Counted from the stretch's first letter, positions 1 to 9,671 are shown. The stretch: 64,000 nt of DNA from Oligoflexales bacterium (GCA_947445775.1 CANFEB010000008.1:1-64000); one strand, 5' to 3'. Translations and numbers: made by a program. Notes: generated from the sequence alone by a model not told the origin.

Positions 1-233
1 CATTCAGCTCCGCGGCATTGGAGAGGTGCGGGCATCGTGCGATTTTGGGATTCAACATGAGAAAAATGGTAGTTCTAGCCACTGCGATGGCGCCGGCGTG
101 ATGCGAAGCCTCAGCGGAACAGCGAGTAATCTACCGAGAAGAGGAAAGCGGATCCAGAAAATGGCGTAGGCCAATGGCGCGCTCAAGAAATCGTCTAAAT
201 TTCAGAAAAGAAGCGGCGAACGTGCCCTAACAT
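1..233. other. Left edge, no gene recognised
   Basis: Short reading frames enter from the left edge on the plus strand and stop by about position 166. None has a recognisable motif, so I cannot tell whether the end of an upstream gene is present. The 60 bases before the first gene contain no clear promoter. Confidence 0.3.
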
Positions 234-1124
234 ATGGAAACCGCCCAAACTCAAATTGCAGGCAGCAGCTGGTCTCGTCCACTGACCAGGATTGCCAAGG
301 ACATGACCATTGACGCGGGCTTGATCTGCGCCCTGCTGGCCCTTGGACTGTTATCGGCAAAAATTGGACGCCTTCGACTAAGGCGCATCAAGTTCAATGG
401 AGGCAAAGCGGCAAAACTGGCCGGATGGCTGGGATTTGCCGGACTGATTTTCTTCGTCTCGCCATTGACCTCCAATCTGCTGCGGGCGCCTCTGCTTCGC
501 GAGGGGGCACGGCTACAAAACAACGGGGGCGGTTGTCCCGGCCATCCGGGCCCCGTGGTGGTTTTGGGTGGGGGGGCGACCCCGGACGGCCTTCCCGGCT
601 TCGAAAGCTTGGAACGCATCAACGCCGCAAGCATCTGGATATCAAAAAATCGGTCAGTCACCCCCTTGACGGTGCTTCTGACTGGCGGACCTGCAAGTGT
701 TGATCGCCCGACAAGTGTTAGCGAGGCTGACGTCATGGCCCGGTTTCTCAGAATGCTGATGGACGAAAAAAAAGGGGGGGCCCCAGGCCGGGTTTCCGGT
801 GAAGGCGGTGCAAGGCTTCAATATTTAACTGAAACCCGCAGCCTTAATACCCACGACAACGCCATCTACAGCCGGGAAATCTTGGGATTCACGCCACCCA
901 CGCGGATTGTCCTCGTAACCTCCCAGGTCCACATGGCGCGTTCGGCCATGACCTTTACCAAGGCCGGATTTGAGGTTTGCGCGGTCGTTGCTTCGGAAGA
1001 AGAACCCATTCTGGGATTTGTCACCGAGGCTGGCTGGCTGAATTTTCCAACGGCTCGCAAAACCAGCGCCACGCTGAACGAATGGTTTGGTATCCTGGGT
1101 TATTGGCTTCGTGGGTGGCTATGA
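234..1124 (+). CDS. DUF218 (YdcF/SanA/ElyC-like) membrane protein
   Basis: This 296-residue protein has two hydrophobic segments (about residues 27-45 and 62-84) followed by a DUF218 domain. Visible family motifs are VVVLGGG near residue 107, ERINAA near 127, LLTGG near 148, SEADVMA near 161, and TSQVHMARSAMTF near 227 with its conserved His and Arg. Family members such as SanA and ElyC are inner-membrane proteins with a periplasmic domain linked to envelope integrity; the exact reaction is unknown. The stop codon lies inside a 12-bp tandem repeat (1117-1164), so the C-terminus is abnormal in origin. It precedes the OPT transporter on the same strand. An ATG at 303 is an alternative start but would remove little of the fold. 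Confidence 0.8.
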   Translation: METAQTQIAGSSWSRPLTRIAKDMTIDAGLICALLALGLLSAKIGRLRLRRIKFNGGKAAKLAGWLGFAGLIFFVSPLTSNLLRAPLLREGARLQNNGGGCPGHPGPVVVLGGGATPDGLPGFESLERINAASIWISKNRSVTPLTVLLTGGPASVDRPTSVSEADVMARFLRMLMDEKKGGAPGRVSGEGGARLQYLTETRSLNTHDNAIYSREILGFTPPTRIVLVTSQVHMARSAMTFTKAGFEVCAVVASEEEPILGFVTEAGWLNFPTARKTSATLNEWFGILGYWLRGWL

Positions 1125-1164
1125 GAATGGCTATGAGAATGGCTTTGAGAATGGCTTTGAGAAG
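1117..1164 (+). repeat. 12-bp tandem repeat x4 across a stop codon
   Basis: Four copies of ggctatgagaat (the last two read ggctttgaga with small changes) run from the end of the DUF218 gene into the leader of the OPT gene. The DUF218 TGA (1122-1124) lies in the first copy. In the next frame the repeat would read GYEN/GFEN and joins in frame to the OPT coding sequence. Confidence 0.95.
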
Positions 1165-1233
1165 TTGACTGCCGGCGAATCTCTTTGTAGATATTTAGTC
1201 AAATCAGCCAGCCTAGCCGGAGCAACGTTTCCC

Positions 1234-3144
1234 ATGAAAATCCTGCAATTAACTCCTGAACAGATCCATACAATGACCCTGCGCCAAAAGGACGAATGGT
1301 GGCTGAAAAATGTCTACCAGGGCGACATGCCGCAGCTGACATTGCGATCGGCCTTGACAGGCATGATTCTTGGATCGGTCCTCAGCCTGACCAACCTTTA
1401 TGTCGGGATCAAAACCGGGTGGACCCTTGGCATCGGCATTACGTCCGTGATTCTGGCATTTACGTTTTTCAAACTCATGTCGAAATTTAAAATTGGCGGT
1501 GAACTGTCCATCCTTGAAAACAACGCCATGCAGTCCATTGCGACATCAGCCGGATACATGACCGCGCCCCTCGTTTCATCCATCAGCGCGTATATGCTGA
1601 TCACCAACAAGATGATTCCCATGTGGGATACGATGCTGTGGATCACACTGCTTGCACTCCTTGGCGTATTGTTTGCCTTCCCGCTGAAAAAGCGCTTTAT
1701 CAATGACGAGCAACTACCATTTCCCGAAGGGCGCGCAGCGGGCGTGGTTATGGCCAACCTGCACTCGGGCGACGGCAAGGACGGAATTTTCAAGGCGAAA
1801 ATCCTGGGCATCGGTGCCTTGCTTTCGGCTTCAATGGAAACGCTGCGCAACCACACCATTATGAACTGGCTCGGCGCCAAATGGCTGGCGATCCCGGAAC
1901 ACTGGGACGACTTCCTCTACTCAGCCGGCAGCAGCATCCAACTCAAAATCATGGGCACGCCCCTCAAAGACCTGACGATTCGCTGGGACACTTCAATTGT
2001 CATGCTGGCCACTGGCGGCCTCATGGGCGTCAAGACCGGCGCCTCGATGCTGATCGGTGGATTCCTCAACTACTTCATCCTGGTTCCCTACCTGCTTGAC
2101 CAGGGCATCATCATGTCGCCGAAATTCAAAGACATCACCATGTGGGCCCTGTGGCCGGGCGTGGCGATGATGACGACGTCGTCACTGTTTTCCTTTTTCT
2201 CGAAACCAAAAATGCTGCTGAGTGCTTTTTCGGGCCTGATCCCAAGAAAAGGCCGAAAGAAAAAAGACGAAGACATCTTAAGAGATATCGAACTTCCGAT
2301 GTGGGTATTTGCCGTTGGCATTCCCATCCTCGGCTCTTTGACAGTGATCGTTGGGCATAGCCTGTTCGGCATCGAATATTGGCTGGGCGCCATTGCGATC
2401 CCGATGGTTTTCATCTTCACGCTGATTGCCGTTAATTCTACTGGTTTAACCAGCATCACGCCGACCGGTGCCCTTGGCAAACTAACTCAGCTCAGCTTCA
2501 GCGTTCTGGCTCCGGGCAATATGCAAACCAACATCATGACAGCAGGCATCACCGGTGAAGTTGCCGGTAACGCCAGTAACCTGCTGATGGATATCAAGCC
2601 GGGATACATGCTCGGCGGCAAGCCGCGTCATCAGGCCATTGGCCACGTGCTCGGGATTTTTGCTGGAGCACTGGCATCGGTACCAGTTTTCTACATGATT
2701 TTGCAAAATGACCTGACGAAGATCACATCCGAAGCCATGCCGATGCCGGGCGCCCAAATCTGGAAGGCCGTTGCGGAAGTGCTGACTCAGGGTTTGTCGT
2801 CCCTTCATCCGACGGCGCAATTTGCGGCATTGGTTGGAGGCCTATTGGGGATTGCCATCGAGTTCATGAACATCAAGACAAAGGGCAAGTTCCCAATCTC
2901 GGCCATGGGCTTGGGCCTCGCCTGCGTGCTGCGTTTCAGTGACTGTTGGGCCATGGCACTAGGCGGGTTTCTCTTTTGGGGACTGCACAAGAAATTTGAA
3001 ACGGTGAAGCGCGGCGAAATTGGCCCAGTTAAAACCATGCGCAAGATTTTCGTAAACAATCAAGAAACCGTATGCGCGGGGATCATTGCCGGCGGGTCGA
3101 TCATCGGAATTATCCTGACAATTATTGAAAACGTGTTTCTCTAA
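1234..3144 (+). CDS. OPT family oligopeptide transporter
   Basis: This is a polytopic membrane protein of 636 residues from the ATG at 1234. OPT proteins import oligopeptides or metal-ligand complexes with protons. Recognisable stretches are the N-terminal SVLSLTNLYVGIKTGWT, the FPEGRAAGVV block after the third or fourth helix, and the SLFSFFSKPK and ITPTGALGKLTQL segments; more than ten hydrophobic helices can be counted. The frame is open upstream to 1087, but that part overlaps the DUF218 gene and consists of the GYEN repeat, so MKILQLTPEQ is the better start. Only 3 bases separate it from the LTA-synthase-like gene, so the two are probably cotranscribed. The substrate cannot be read from the sequence. 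Confidence 0.88.
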   Translation: MKILQLTPEQIHTMTLRQKDEWWLKNVYQGDMPQLTLRSALTGMILGSVLSLTNLYVGIKTGWTLGIGITSVILAFTFFKLMSKFKIGGELSILENNAMQSIATSAGYMTAPLVSSISAYMLITNKMIPMWDTMLWITLLALLGVLFAFPLKKRFINDEQLPFPEGRAAGVVMANLHSGDGKDGIFKAKILGIGALLSASMETLRNHTIMNWLGAKWLAIPEHWDDFLYSAGSSIQLKIMGTPLKDLTIRWDTSIVMLATGGLMGVKTGASMLIGGFLNYFILVPYLLDQGIIMSPKFKDITMWALWPGVAMMTTSSLFSFFSKPKMLLSAFSGLIPRKGRKKKDEDILRDIELPMWVFAVGIPILGSLTVIVGHSLFGIEYWLGAIAIPMVFIFTLIAVNSTGLTSITPTGALGKLTQLSFSVLAPGNMQTNIMTAGITGEVAGNASNLLMDIKPGYMLGGKPRHQAIGHVLGIFAGALASVPVFYMILQNDLTKITSEAMPMPGAQIWKAVAEVLTQGLSSLHPTAQFAALVGGLLGIAIEFMNIKTKGKFPISAMGLGLACVLRFSDCWAMALGGFLFWGLHKKFETVKRGEIGPVKTMRKIFVNNQETVCAGIIAGGSIIGIILTIIENVFL

Positions 3145-3147
3145 AAG

Positions 3148-5169
3148 ATGCGAGGCTTATTAAAATACCTCCCCATCCCTGACCATAACGCGCGGTATCT
3201 TGCCGCGTTGTTTGTGTACTGGATGGTTACGTTTTTTGCCTTTCGCCTTGCCTTCCTTCTAGTCAACTTGCCGATCTTTTCTGACGTAGGCCTGAGTCTA
3301 CGCGGGATGCTGGCCGCGCTGCCCCTCGATGCTTCGATGGCAGCCTGGCTCTGTGCATTTCCCTGGCTGGTGATCCTGATTGGCAGCTCTTTCAAAATCC
3401 GTTTGGTTCCCCTTAAAATCCGGCTGATTTCAGGGATGACGCTGATTATCACCCTGATTTACGCCCTGATCGCCACCGGTGAAGCCGCCGTCTATTCCGA
3501 ATGGAAATCAAAACTTAACTTCAAGGCCCTGTCGTTTCTTGCGCAACCATCTGAATTTCTGGCGATCGCCGACGTTTCCCAAATTCTGATGATGGCTGGG
3601 CTTTGGCTCGCAATGGCTGCGATTGCCATTGTCGCCTACCTGCGTTGGGTTCAGCCTGTTCTTCAGAAAAAAATTCCTGAGGCATCAACAAGCAAGCTGG
3701 CCTCTTTTCTGATGCTCGCAATTTACTCCTTGCCCCTCGCATTTTTCGTGCGCGGCGGCACTGGGCGCATGCCCATTAGTATGAGCAGCGTCTATTACTC
3801 GAGCAATCCTGCGTACAATGATTTGGCCGTGAATCCCGGCTGGAACATGATGTTTCAATTGCTGAATTCCTGGGCTGTTTTTGGCAAAGGCAACCCCTTT
3901 GAGTTCATGCCAATTGAAAGCGCACGGGGAATTGTCCGAGAAATGCACGCGGGTGCCCCCCAGGAAGTTGCCCTGCGATCCAGCCTCCAAACCAGCATCC
4001 TAAGCAGCAGCCGACCAAACATAGTCCTCTTGATCCTTGAGAGCTGGTCCGCCGACATGATTTCTTCCATCACCAAGGGGCCAGAGGAATTCACACCGGA
4101 ATTTCACAAGCTGGAAAAAGATGGAATCCTGTTTACCCGATTCCATGCCAACGGCAATCGCTCGCAACAGGGAATTACTTCAATTTTGATGGGGTTTCCT
4201 GCGCTGGGACTCGTTACCGCTGCGGACGATCTTGGGTTCGTGGCACGCCTTCCTGGTCTAGGGAAACACCTTGGCAAGGCTGGCTATGATTCGGCATTTA
4301 TTTATGGCGGGCGCCTCGATTTCGGCAACATCACGGGTGTGGTGATGAATGCTGGGTTTCAAAAAATCAAATCGGGCGAGGAGAATTTTCCACGGGACCT
4401 GCAGCGCGGTTCCATGGGCGTCCACGACGGTGAGATTGTCGGTGAGGTCATTTCAGAGGCTGACCAGCTTAAAGAGCCTTTTTTCCTGGCGCAATTTACA
4501 CTGAGTTCCCACGCGCCTTACGATTTTCCGCTGGCGGATCCCCAGGGCACCAGCAAAAATTTAAGCAAAAATTTAAGCGAACATTTAGGGGAAGCGCTCT
4601 ACGCCAGTTCAATCCGTTACACGGACGCAGCCCTGGGAAAGTTTTTTGCCAAAGCTAAAACTCGCCCCTGGTACAAAAACACCTTGTTTGTACTGGTGGC
4701 GGACCACAGCCACAATAGTTGGCGAGACTTGCCGAGCTGGCATCCGGAATATCGCAAGATTCCTCTATTGCTGACCGGACCGGCTATAAAAAAAGAATTT
4801 AGAGGCACTCAGAACCGCACTGTCGGTTCTCAAGTGGACATTCCCGCGACGATACTCGGGCAAGTGGGCCAAACAGAACAATCGGGAGAGCGCACAAAAA
4901 CTAGCCATGCAGCGAAAGAATTTGAATGGTCCCGGGATCTACTCGGCAACCAAAAAAACCAATTCGCCCAGTATGAATTGAATTATGGATTCGGGTTTGT
5001 GACCTCTGATGGGGCCATTGTCTACGACAAGTCATCCAACAGAACGATGCTATCAACCGTCCCCGACCATTCCTCACGCGTCGCCACGCGGATGGGAATG
5101 GCCTACACGCAATGCACCATGCAGACGTTTATCGATGGCCAATGGTGCGGCGCCAAGCCTTTGTTCTAA
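3148..5169 (+). CDS. LTA synthase/sulfatase-superfamily membrane phosphotransferase
   Basis: The protein has 673 residues, with about five N-terminal membrane helices (to about residue 200) and a periplasmic alkaline-phosphatase-fold domain. Metal and catalytic motifs are visible: LILESWS with Glu298, NGNRSQQG at 335-342, SSHAPYD with His455, and ADHSH with Asp519 and His520. In relatives (LtaS, OpgB) the nucleophile is Thr; here the matching position seems to be Ser339, which is an alignment-free inference. Such enzymes move phosphoglycerol or related head groups onto envelope glycans or lipids. A 12-bp repeat (4552-4587) adds an SKNL/SKNL/SEHL stretch in a variable loop. The gene converges on the helicase gene with an 11-base gap. 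Confidence 0.85.
   Translation: MRGLLKYLPIPDHNARYLAALFVYWMVTFFAFRLAFLLVNLPIFSDVGLSLRGMLAALPLDASMAAWLCAFPWLVILIGSSFKIRLVPLKIRLISGMTLIITLIYALIATGEAAVYSEWKSKLNFKALSFLAQPSEFLAIADVSQILMMAGLWLAMAAIAIVAYLRWVQPVLQKKIPEASTSKLASFLMLAIYSLPLAFFVRGGTGRMPISMSSVYYSSNPAYNDLAVNPGWNMMFQLLNSWAVFGKGNPFEFMPIESARGIVREMHAGAPQEVALRSSLQTSILSSSRPNIVLLILESWSADMISSITKGPEEFTPEFHKLEKDGILFTRFHANGNRSQQGITSILMGFPALGLVTAADDLGFVARLPGLGKHLGKAGYDSAFIYGGRLDFGNITGVVMNAGFQKIKSGEENFPRDLQRGSMGVHDGEIVGEVISEADQLKEPFFLAQFTLSSHAPYDFPLADPQGTSKNLSKNLSEHLGEALYASSIRYTDAALGKFFAKAKTRPWYKNTLFVLVADHSHNSWRDLPSWHPEYRKIPLLLTGPAIKKEFRGTQNRTVGSQVDIPATILGQVGQTEQSGERTKTSHAAKEFEWSRDLLGNQKNQFAQYELNYGFGFVTSDGAIVYDKSSNRTMLSTVPDHSSRVATRMGMAYTQCTMQTFIDGQWCGAKPLF
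4552..4587 (+). repeat. 12-bp tandem repeat x3, in frame
   Basis: Two identical copies of agcaaaaattta and a diverged third (agcgaacattta) encode SKNL, SKNL, SEHL inside the LTA-synthase-like enzyme. Confidence 0.95.
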
Positions 5170-5181
5170 CGACAGGTTGGC

Positions 5182-7002
5182 TCAGCCTTCTTTGTTGCCA
5201 AACAAAGCACGGAACATTTTCTTAACCAAACCGACCACAGATGAACCTTGCGGAGCAACCGGGGATTTATGAGCAGGGGCTTGATTATTCTGACCACGAT
5301 CGTGACGCGGGCGGTTGCGCTCTTGTTGGCGATCTTGATGATTTTGCGAACGACCCTGACCTTGCTGGCCTCCTTGGGCCCGAGGCTGAGAATTCTGCGA
5401 AGAATTCTGTTGAGTCTGCTCATTGCGGCGCGGACCACGGTCGCCACTAGGACGCGGACCACGGTCGCCACCAGGACGCGGACCACGGTCACCACTAGGA
5501 CGCGGACCACGGTCGCCACCAGGACGCGGACCACGGTCACCACCAGGACGCGGACCACGGTCACCAGGACGAGATGGGCCGCTACCGGCGCGGCTGCCGC
5601 CTGCGAAGCGACTTGCTTTTGCGTCTTTCCATGCCTTGATGCGTTCTTCGAAGGGATTGCCTGATGAGTCAGAGATCAGATCGTAGGACGGGTCAAACCA
5701 CTTGGCCTTCACCGGGAATTGCTCGCCAAGGAGCTCCTTGATCCCGGCAAAATTTTCGCCGTAATCATCACAAACCAGAGAGAATGAACTCCCCTTTGCG
5801 CCTGCGCGGGCTGTGCGGCCGATGCGGTGGACGTAGTTGGCCGGCTCTTGCGGCAAGTCAAAGTTGTAGACATGGGTGATGCGAGAAATGTGCAATCCAC
5901 GGCTGGCGACGTCGGTGGCGATCAGCCCCTTGACCTTGCCTTCCTTGATCTTGTGGATCAACTGGATGCGTTTGCTCTGGGGCAAATCACCCGTAAGCAG
6001 ATCGACGTCAATGCCGTTGCGGGACAGCTTAAAGTGCAGCCATTCTGCCGTGAGTTTCGTGTTGGTGAAGATGAGGCAGCACTCAGGATTGTGCTCGCGT
6101 AACATCCCAAGCATGACCTTTAATTTGTTCGGAGCATCAACAATAATCGCGTGCTGCTCGATATTTTCTGGGGTCATTGTTTCAGGGTTGACCGAAATGT
6201 AGGCCGGCTTGTCGAGGTATTCGAAAGCAAGTTCCTTGACTTCGTCATTGGTCGTCGCGGAAAAAAGCAGTTTCTGGACATCTTGGGGGAGTTTGCTCAG
6301 GAAAAACTCGACGTCGTCAATGAACCCCATGTCAAACATGCGGTCGGCTTCATCGCAAACGAAAATCTTACACTGCTCCAAGCGGATCAGTTTTTTCTCG
6401 AAATAGTCCTTCAGGCGTCCCGGCGTCGCAATGATGACATCTACGCCGTCCCGGAGGGTCTTGGCTTGTTTTTCGTAATCAATCCCACCAAACACGGCGA
6501 GAGAGGTGATACCCAGTGGCCCAAAAACGGTTTGGGCATCTTGCTCAATCTGCATAGCAAGTTCACGGGTCGGCGCCAGAACCAATGCCAGTGGGTGCGC
6601 AGCACCGCTGGCGAGCTTCGAGCCATCCGGAGCAGTCTGGTTAGAGCTGGCTGCTGTTGCCCGGTGCTCCAAAATCCGCTGGCCGGCCGTGATCAAAAAG
6701 ACACCCGTCTTGCCGGTTCCAGTTTGGGCAAACCCGGCCACATCCCGTCCCGCTAGGGTCAGGGGAAGGCACATACCCTGAACTGGCGTCGGCTGGGTCC
6801 AGCCAAGATCAGCGATGGCCTTACGCAACGCGTCGGACAAAGGGGCATCGGCAAATGAGGTCAGGCTTTCGGAGGCGCCTTCATCGGCAGCCGACTTGCG
6901 GGATTCGTCCTCAAAATCGTTCTCGGGGCGGATAATCTCCGGTTTTTCTTCGGAAATTTGTTCATCAACGGGTTTCTCGTTGTCAATCAGGCTTTCGGTC
7001 AT
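5182..7002 (-). CDS. DEAD-box RNA helicase with Gly-Asp-Arg-Pro repeat tail
   Basis: This ATP-dependent RNA helicase has 606 residues. All core motifs are visible: a Q-motif region (TPVQ near 72), AQTGTGKT at 92-99, PTREL at 144-148, DEAD at 217-220, SAT at 248-250 and HRIGRTARAG in the second RecA lobe. The segment between motifs I and Ia is longer than usual (about 112-137), as in RhlB-type helicases, but I do not assign a subfamily. An acidic N-terminus of about 48 residues precedes the core. The C-terminal tail (from about 475) is built from GDRGPRPG/S octapeptides, then a Gln/Asn/Arg-rich stretch, and ends in a short basic-hydrophobic segment. Such tails usually bind RNA and may promote condensates. 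Confidence 0.93.
   Translation of the reverse strand: MTESLIDNEKPVDEQISEEKPEIIRPENDFEDESRKSAADEGASESLTSFADAPLSDALRKAIADLGWTQPTPVQGMCLPLTLAGRDVAGFAQTGTGKTGVFLITAGQRILEHRATAASSNQTAPDGSKLASGAAHPLALVLAPTRELAMQIEQDAQTVFGPLGITSLAVFGGIDYEKQAKTLRDGVDVIIATPGRLKDYFEKKLIRLEQCKIFVCDEADRMFDMGFIDDVEFFLSKLPQDVQKLLFSATTNDEVKELAFEYLDKPAYISVNPETMTPENIEQHAIIVDAPNKLKVMLGMLREHNPECCLIFTNTKLTAEWLHFKLSRNGIDVDLLTGDLPQSKRIQLIHKIKEGKVKGLIATDVASRGLHISRITHVYNFDLPQEPANYVHRIGRTARAGAKGSSFSLVCDDYGENFAGIKELLGEQFPVKAKWFDPSYDLISDSSGNPFEERIKAWKDAKASRFAGGSRAGSGPSRPGDRGPRPGGDRGPRPGGDRGPRPSGDRGPRPGGDRGPRPSGDRGPRRNEQTQQNSSQNSQPRAQGGQQGQGRSQNHQDRQQERNRPRHDRGQNNQAPAHKSPVAPQGSSVVGLVKKMFRALFGNKEG
5429..5569 (-). repeat. 24-bp tandem repeat encoding GDRGPRPG
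   Basis: Five 24-bp units and a final 21-bp unit, nearly identical apart from Gly/Ser codon switches and synonymous changes, encode the helicase tail. The low divergence between units suggests recent amplification or ongoing homogenisation. Confidence 0.95.
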
Positions 7003-7158
7003 TTTCTGTGGTTTTCTCTTTGATTACAGGTTGTTATGCAAGTTTTTATGGCGGCGATTTATAGGTCGAGGTCAACCCCAGCTTCAGCTTTTCCGGCTGC
7101 TTTCCGATTTCCTTACTGAGAAGCAGCATATTTTTGATGACAAGCCCGAGGGACCATC

Positions 7159-7476
7159 GTGATGGCCGACGAAGCAAAATCAGCGGCAGCAACTGAGCCA
7201 GACAGCCAGAATGCCCCTCACCATACAGAAGGAACCCCTGCGGCGCAAGGCACGGCGGCATTGGCGTCCATTGTAACTGCCCAAAACAAGTTTTTAGCCA
7301 TGCTTAACCTCCGAATGACCCAAGCGGAGGGGCTCGGCCTTCTGGCCCTCGATTTTCCTGAAACTAAGCAAGCCGCCGCCGAATCCTATGGAACCCTGTG
7401 GCGCAGCAACGCCCGCCGTTGCTTTTTGGTCGTCACCCGCATCAAACGACGCATGAGCTCATTGCCCACAACCTGA
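7159..7476 (+). CDS. Small hypothetical protein
   Basis: A possible 105-residue protein (GTG 7159, or ATG 7162) is divergent from the helicase. A gaggg element lies 6-9 bases upstream. The first 30 residues are Ala/Glu/Pro-rich and look disordered. Residues 36-92 are a more ordered mix with LNLRMTQAEGLGLLALD and a basic C-terminus (ARRCFLVVTRIKRR). I recognise no family. The support is the start region and the absence of a competing gene here. Confidence 0.45.
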   Translation: MMADEAKSAAATEPDSQNAPHHTEGTPAAQGTAALASIVTAQNKFLAMLNLRMTQAEGLGLLALDFPETKQAAAESYGTLWRSNARRCFLVVTRIKRRMSSLPTT

Positions 7477-7563
7477 TCCTTGTGGTTAAAATAGGTAAGC
7501 ACCGAATCCAATTGGATTTAGCCACCTGTTTTCCATGTTTTTTGTTTTCACGGGAGTTTCTCG

Positions 7564-8610
7564 ATGATGCCTGGATCAGCTGTCGCAAATTTCTGCCTTC
7601 GCCGTGCCGTGAAACGGTTTTCTAAAATCTCGCTCATCTTGCCAATCTTGATGCTTGCCGGGTGCTTCACCCCAGCCAAGGAACGGCAATTGCGTGACGA
7701 AATATTCAATCTGCAAACCCGGGTCATGCAGCTTGAAAGCGCTTTGATGGATGAAAATACACCCGCCGGAGAGGCCGCCAAAAGACGCCTTGCATCCACG
7801 GCGGCGGATATTGAAAAATTGTCTAGTGAAATGAGCCGTATCAAAGGCGAGTTGGATGCGATGAAAATCGGCGTCACCACTGGTTTCATGCCAGGCGTAG
7901 AAGGCGACCAGGCCAATACTCTAGGCGGCAGACTGCGCGCTCTAACTGAACAAATGGCAGCCCTAGAGGCCAATCAAGGCGACGTGATTTCGTCGCTTGA
8001 AAAACAGGGAGTTAGCCTTAAAGGCCCAGAGAAACCGCGCGGCTCCGTCGGCCGAACTAGTGACAAAGCTGGCGACAAGGCGAGCGACCGCCAGCAGGAA
8101 AAATCATCTGATCGGATCACGGATCACGCCGGCAATCACGCCTCTCAAGGCGAAGTCGACGCCGATAGCGGCAGCGGCGACGCAGCTTCCCGCAAAGAAG
8201 ACACTCGCAAACAAGAAAAGTCCCTAGGCACGACGAAACAATTCCGAGATGCCTACGGAAAACGCCAATTCAAACGCATCGTGGAAGACGCGCCTGCTGC
8301 GGTAAAAGCCGCCAGCAAACCGAAAGACCGCGAAGAAATTGCATTCCTTCATGCCGAGGCACTTTATAAATTGGGCCAAATGCGTGAAGCAGCCCTCCAA
8401 TTCAATGAATTTATCGACACCAAACCTGCCGTGAAATATCTACCCCAGGCCCGCCTGCGGATGGGTGATGCTTTCCGCAATTTGGGCGACCCAGGTACCG
8501 CCAAAATCTATTACCAGGAATTAATCACCAAGCACCCCAAGAGCCCCGAGGCATCCAAAGCCAAGGACCGGTTGAAAGAGCTTGGCAAATCCGCGCGGGC
8601 AGGCCATTAA
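7564..8610 (+). CDS. CpoB/YbgF-like TPR lipoprotein
   Basis: The protein has 348 residues. An N-terminal signal ends in a lipobox LMLAGC near residue 36. A long coiled-coil region follows (about 40-150), then a charged Lys/Asp/Ser-rich linker (about 155-220), and a C-terminal TPR region (about 225-340) with the ALYKLGQMREAALQF and QARLRMGDAFRNLG helices typical of CpoB (tol-pal system protein YbgF). CpoB coordinates outer-membrane constriction with peptidoglycan synthesis. No tol or pal genes are nearby, so assignment to the Tol system is by domain order only. The ATG at 7564 has cgggag 7 bases upstream. tsaD starts 8 bases after the stop. Confidence 0.75.
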   Translation: MMPGSAVANFCLRRAVKRFSKISLILPILMLAGCFTPAKERQLRDEIFNLQTRVMQLESALMDENTPAGEAAKRRLASTAADIEKLSSEMSRIKGELDAMKIGVTTGFMPGVEGDQANTLGGRLRALTEQMAALEANQGDVISSLEKQGVSLKGPEKPRGSVGRTSDKAGDKASDRQQEKSSDRITDHAGNHASQGEVDADSGSGDAASRKEDTRKQEKSLGTTKQFRDAYGKRQFKRIVEDAPAAVKAASKPKDREEIAFLHAEALYKLGQMREAALQFNEFIDTKPAVKYLPQARLRMGDAFRNLGDPGTAKIYYQELITKHPKSPEASKAKDRLKELGKSARAGH

Positions 8611-8618
8611 CCGTACCG

Positions 8619-9671
8619 ATGTTGATCCTCGGAATTGAATCCAGTTGCGACGAAACCGCTATCGCCCTCCTCAAGGATGGGCGCCAGGTTCTTGCATCCA
8701 AAATTTCCTCACAAATCCCACGTCACGCCCCCTTCGGCGGAGTCGTTCCGGAAATCGCTGCGCGCGAGCATCTTGAGGCCATTCACCCGCTCTTTAATGC
8801 GACCCTGGCCGAAGCCAACATCACCCTTGCCGATGTTGATGCCATTGCGGTCACCCAGGGGCCCGGCCTAGTCGGGGCGCTGCTGGTCGGTGTCTCCTTT
8901 GCCAAGGGGTTGGCCCTCGCCACCAATAAACCGCTTATTCCGGTGGACCACGTTCATGCCCATATTCACGGGGCCTTACTCGGCCTGCCCGCCGATGTCG
9001 CCGCCACTGCCTTGCCGTGCCTAGCGCTCGTGGTCTCTGGCGGGCATACAAACCTCTACCTGGTGGAGACTCCACTGGACTTCAAGCTGATCGCCCACAC
9101 TGCGGACGATGCCTGCGGCGAATGCCTAGATAAAGTCGGCAAACTTCTTGGCCTGCCTTATCCGGGCGGACCGTGGATCGAAAAAATCGCGGCGCGCGGC
9201 AATCCAGATACGGTTGCCATGCCGCGCATGGTGGAAAAAAAATCCCAGATGGAATTCAGTTACTCTGGCCTGAAAACTCACATGGCCCAATTGATTGCGC
9301 GTTTACCCCAACCTATTCCCGAAAATCAAGTCGCCGACATGTGCGCCGCGTTTCAACGCGAGGCCTTTCAACAGATTATTCGCAAGTTGGACATTGCCCG
9401 AAAAAAATTCCCCCATGTTCGCAGCATTGTCATTGCCGGTGGCGTGGCCGCTAATCAGGCTTTTCGAGGCATGGCAGAGCAGACTTTTAATATTCCATGC
9501 TACTTTCCAGACTTGGCCTATTGTTCCGATAACGCAGCCATGATCGCCGCTCTTGGCTGGCATTCGATTCGCAATCGTGGTCCACAGGAATTCATGACCA
9601 GCGACTGGGATGTCTACGCGCGTTATCCATTTGAAGACCACAAGTTCGACATTGCGGAGGCCCACGCGTGA
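8619..9671 (+). CDS. tsaD: tRNA N6-threonylcarbamoyladenosine transferase TsaD
   Basis: TsaD (350 residues) transfers the threonylcarbamoyl group from TC-AMP to A37 of ANN-decoding tRNAs in the cytoplasm, working with TsaB and TsaE. The N-terminus LGIESSCDETA, the metal-binding HVHAH at 111-115, the VSGGHTNL block and the late GGVAANQ motif are all diagnostic. Length is normal. Its last bases overlap rsmA (GTGA), so translation of the two is probably coupled. Confidence 0.97.
   Translation: MLILGIESSCDETAIALLKDGRQVLASKISSQIPRHAPFGGVVPEIAAREHLEAIHPLFNATLAEANITLADVDAIAVTQGPGLVGALLVGVSFAKGLALATNKPLIPVDHVHAHIHGALLGLPADVAATALPCLALVVSGGHTNLYLVETPLDFKLIAHTADDACGECLDKVGKLLGLPYPGGPWIEKIAARGNPDTVAMPRMVEKKSQMEFSYSGLKTHMAQLIARLPQPIPENQVADMCAAFQREAFQQIIRKLDIARKKFPHVRSIVIAGGVAANQAFRGMAEQTFNIPCYFPDLAYCSDNAAMIAALGWHSIRNRGPQEFMTSDWDVYARYPFEDHKFDIAEAHA

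Noticed and set aside
5429-5569. CRISPR-like array on the helicase 3' end
   Set aside because: The units are contiguous 24-bp repeats with no spacers and translate cleanly as GDRGPRP repeats in the helicase frame.
5248-5664. Long plus-strand frames opposite the helicase tail
   Set aside because: They exist because the repeat has no stops in several frames; the products are monotonous Arg/Thr or Arg/Gly/Pro strings and the helicase is clearly the coding strand.
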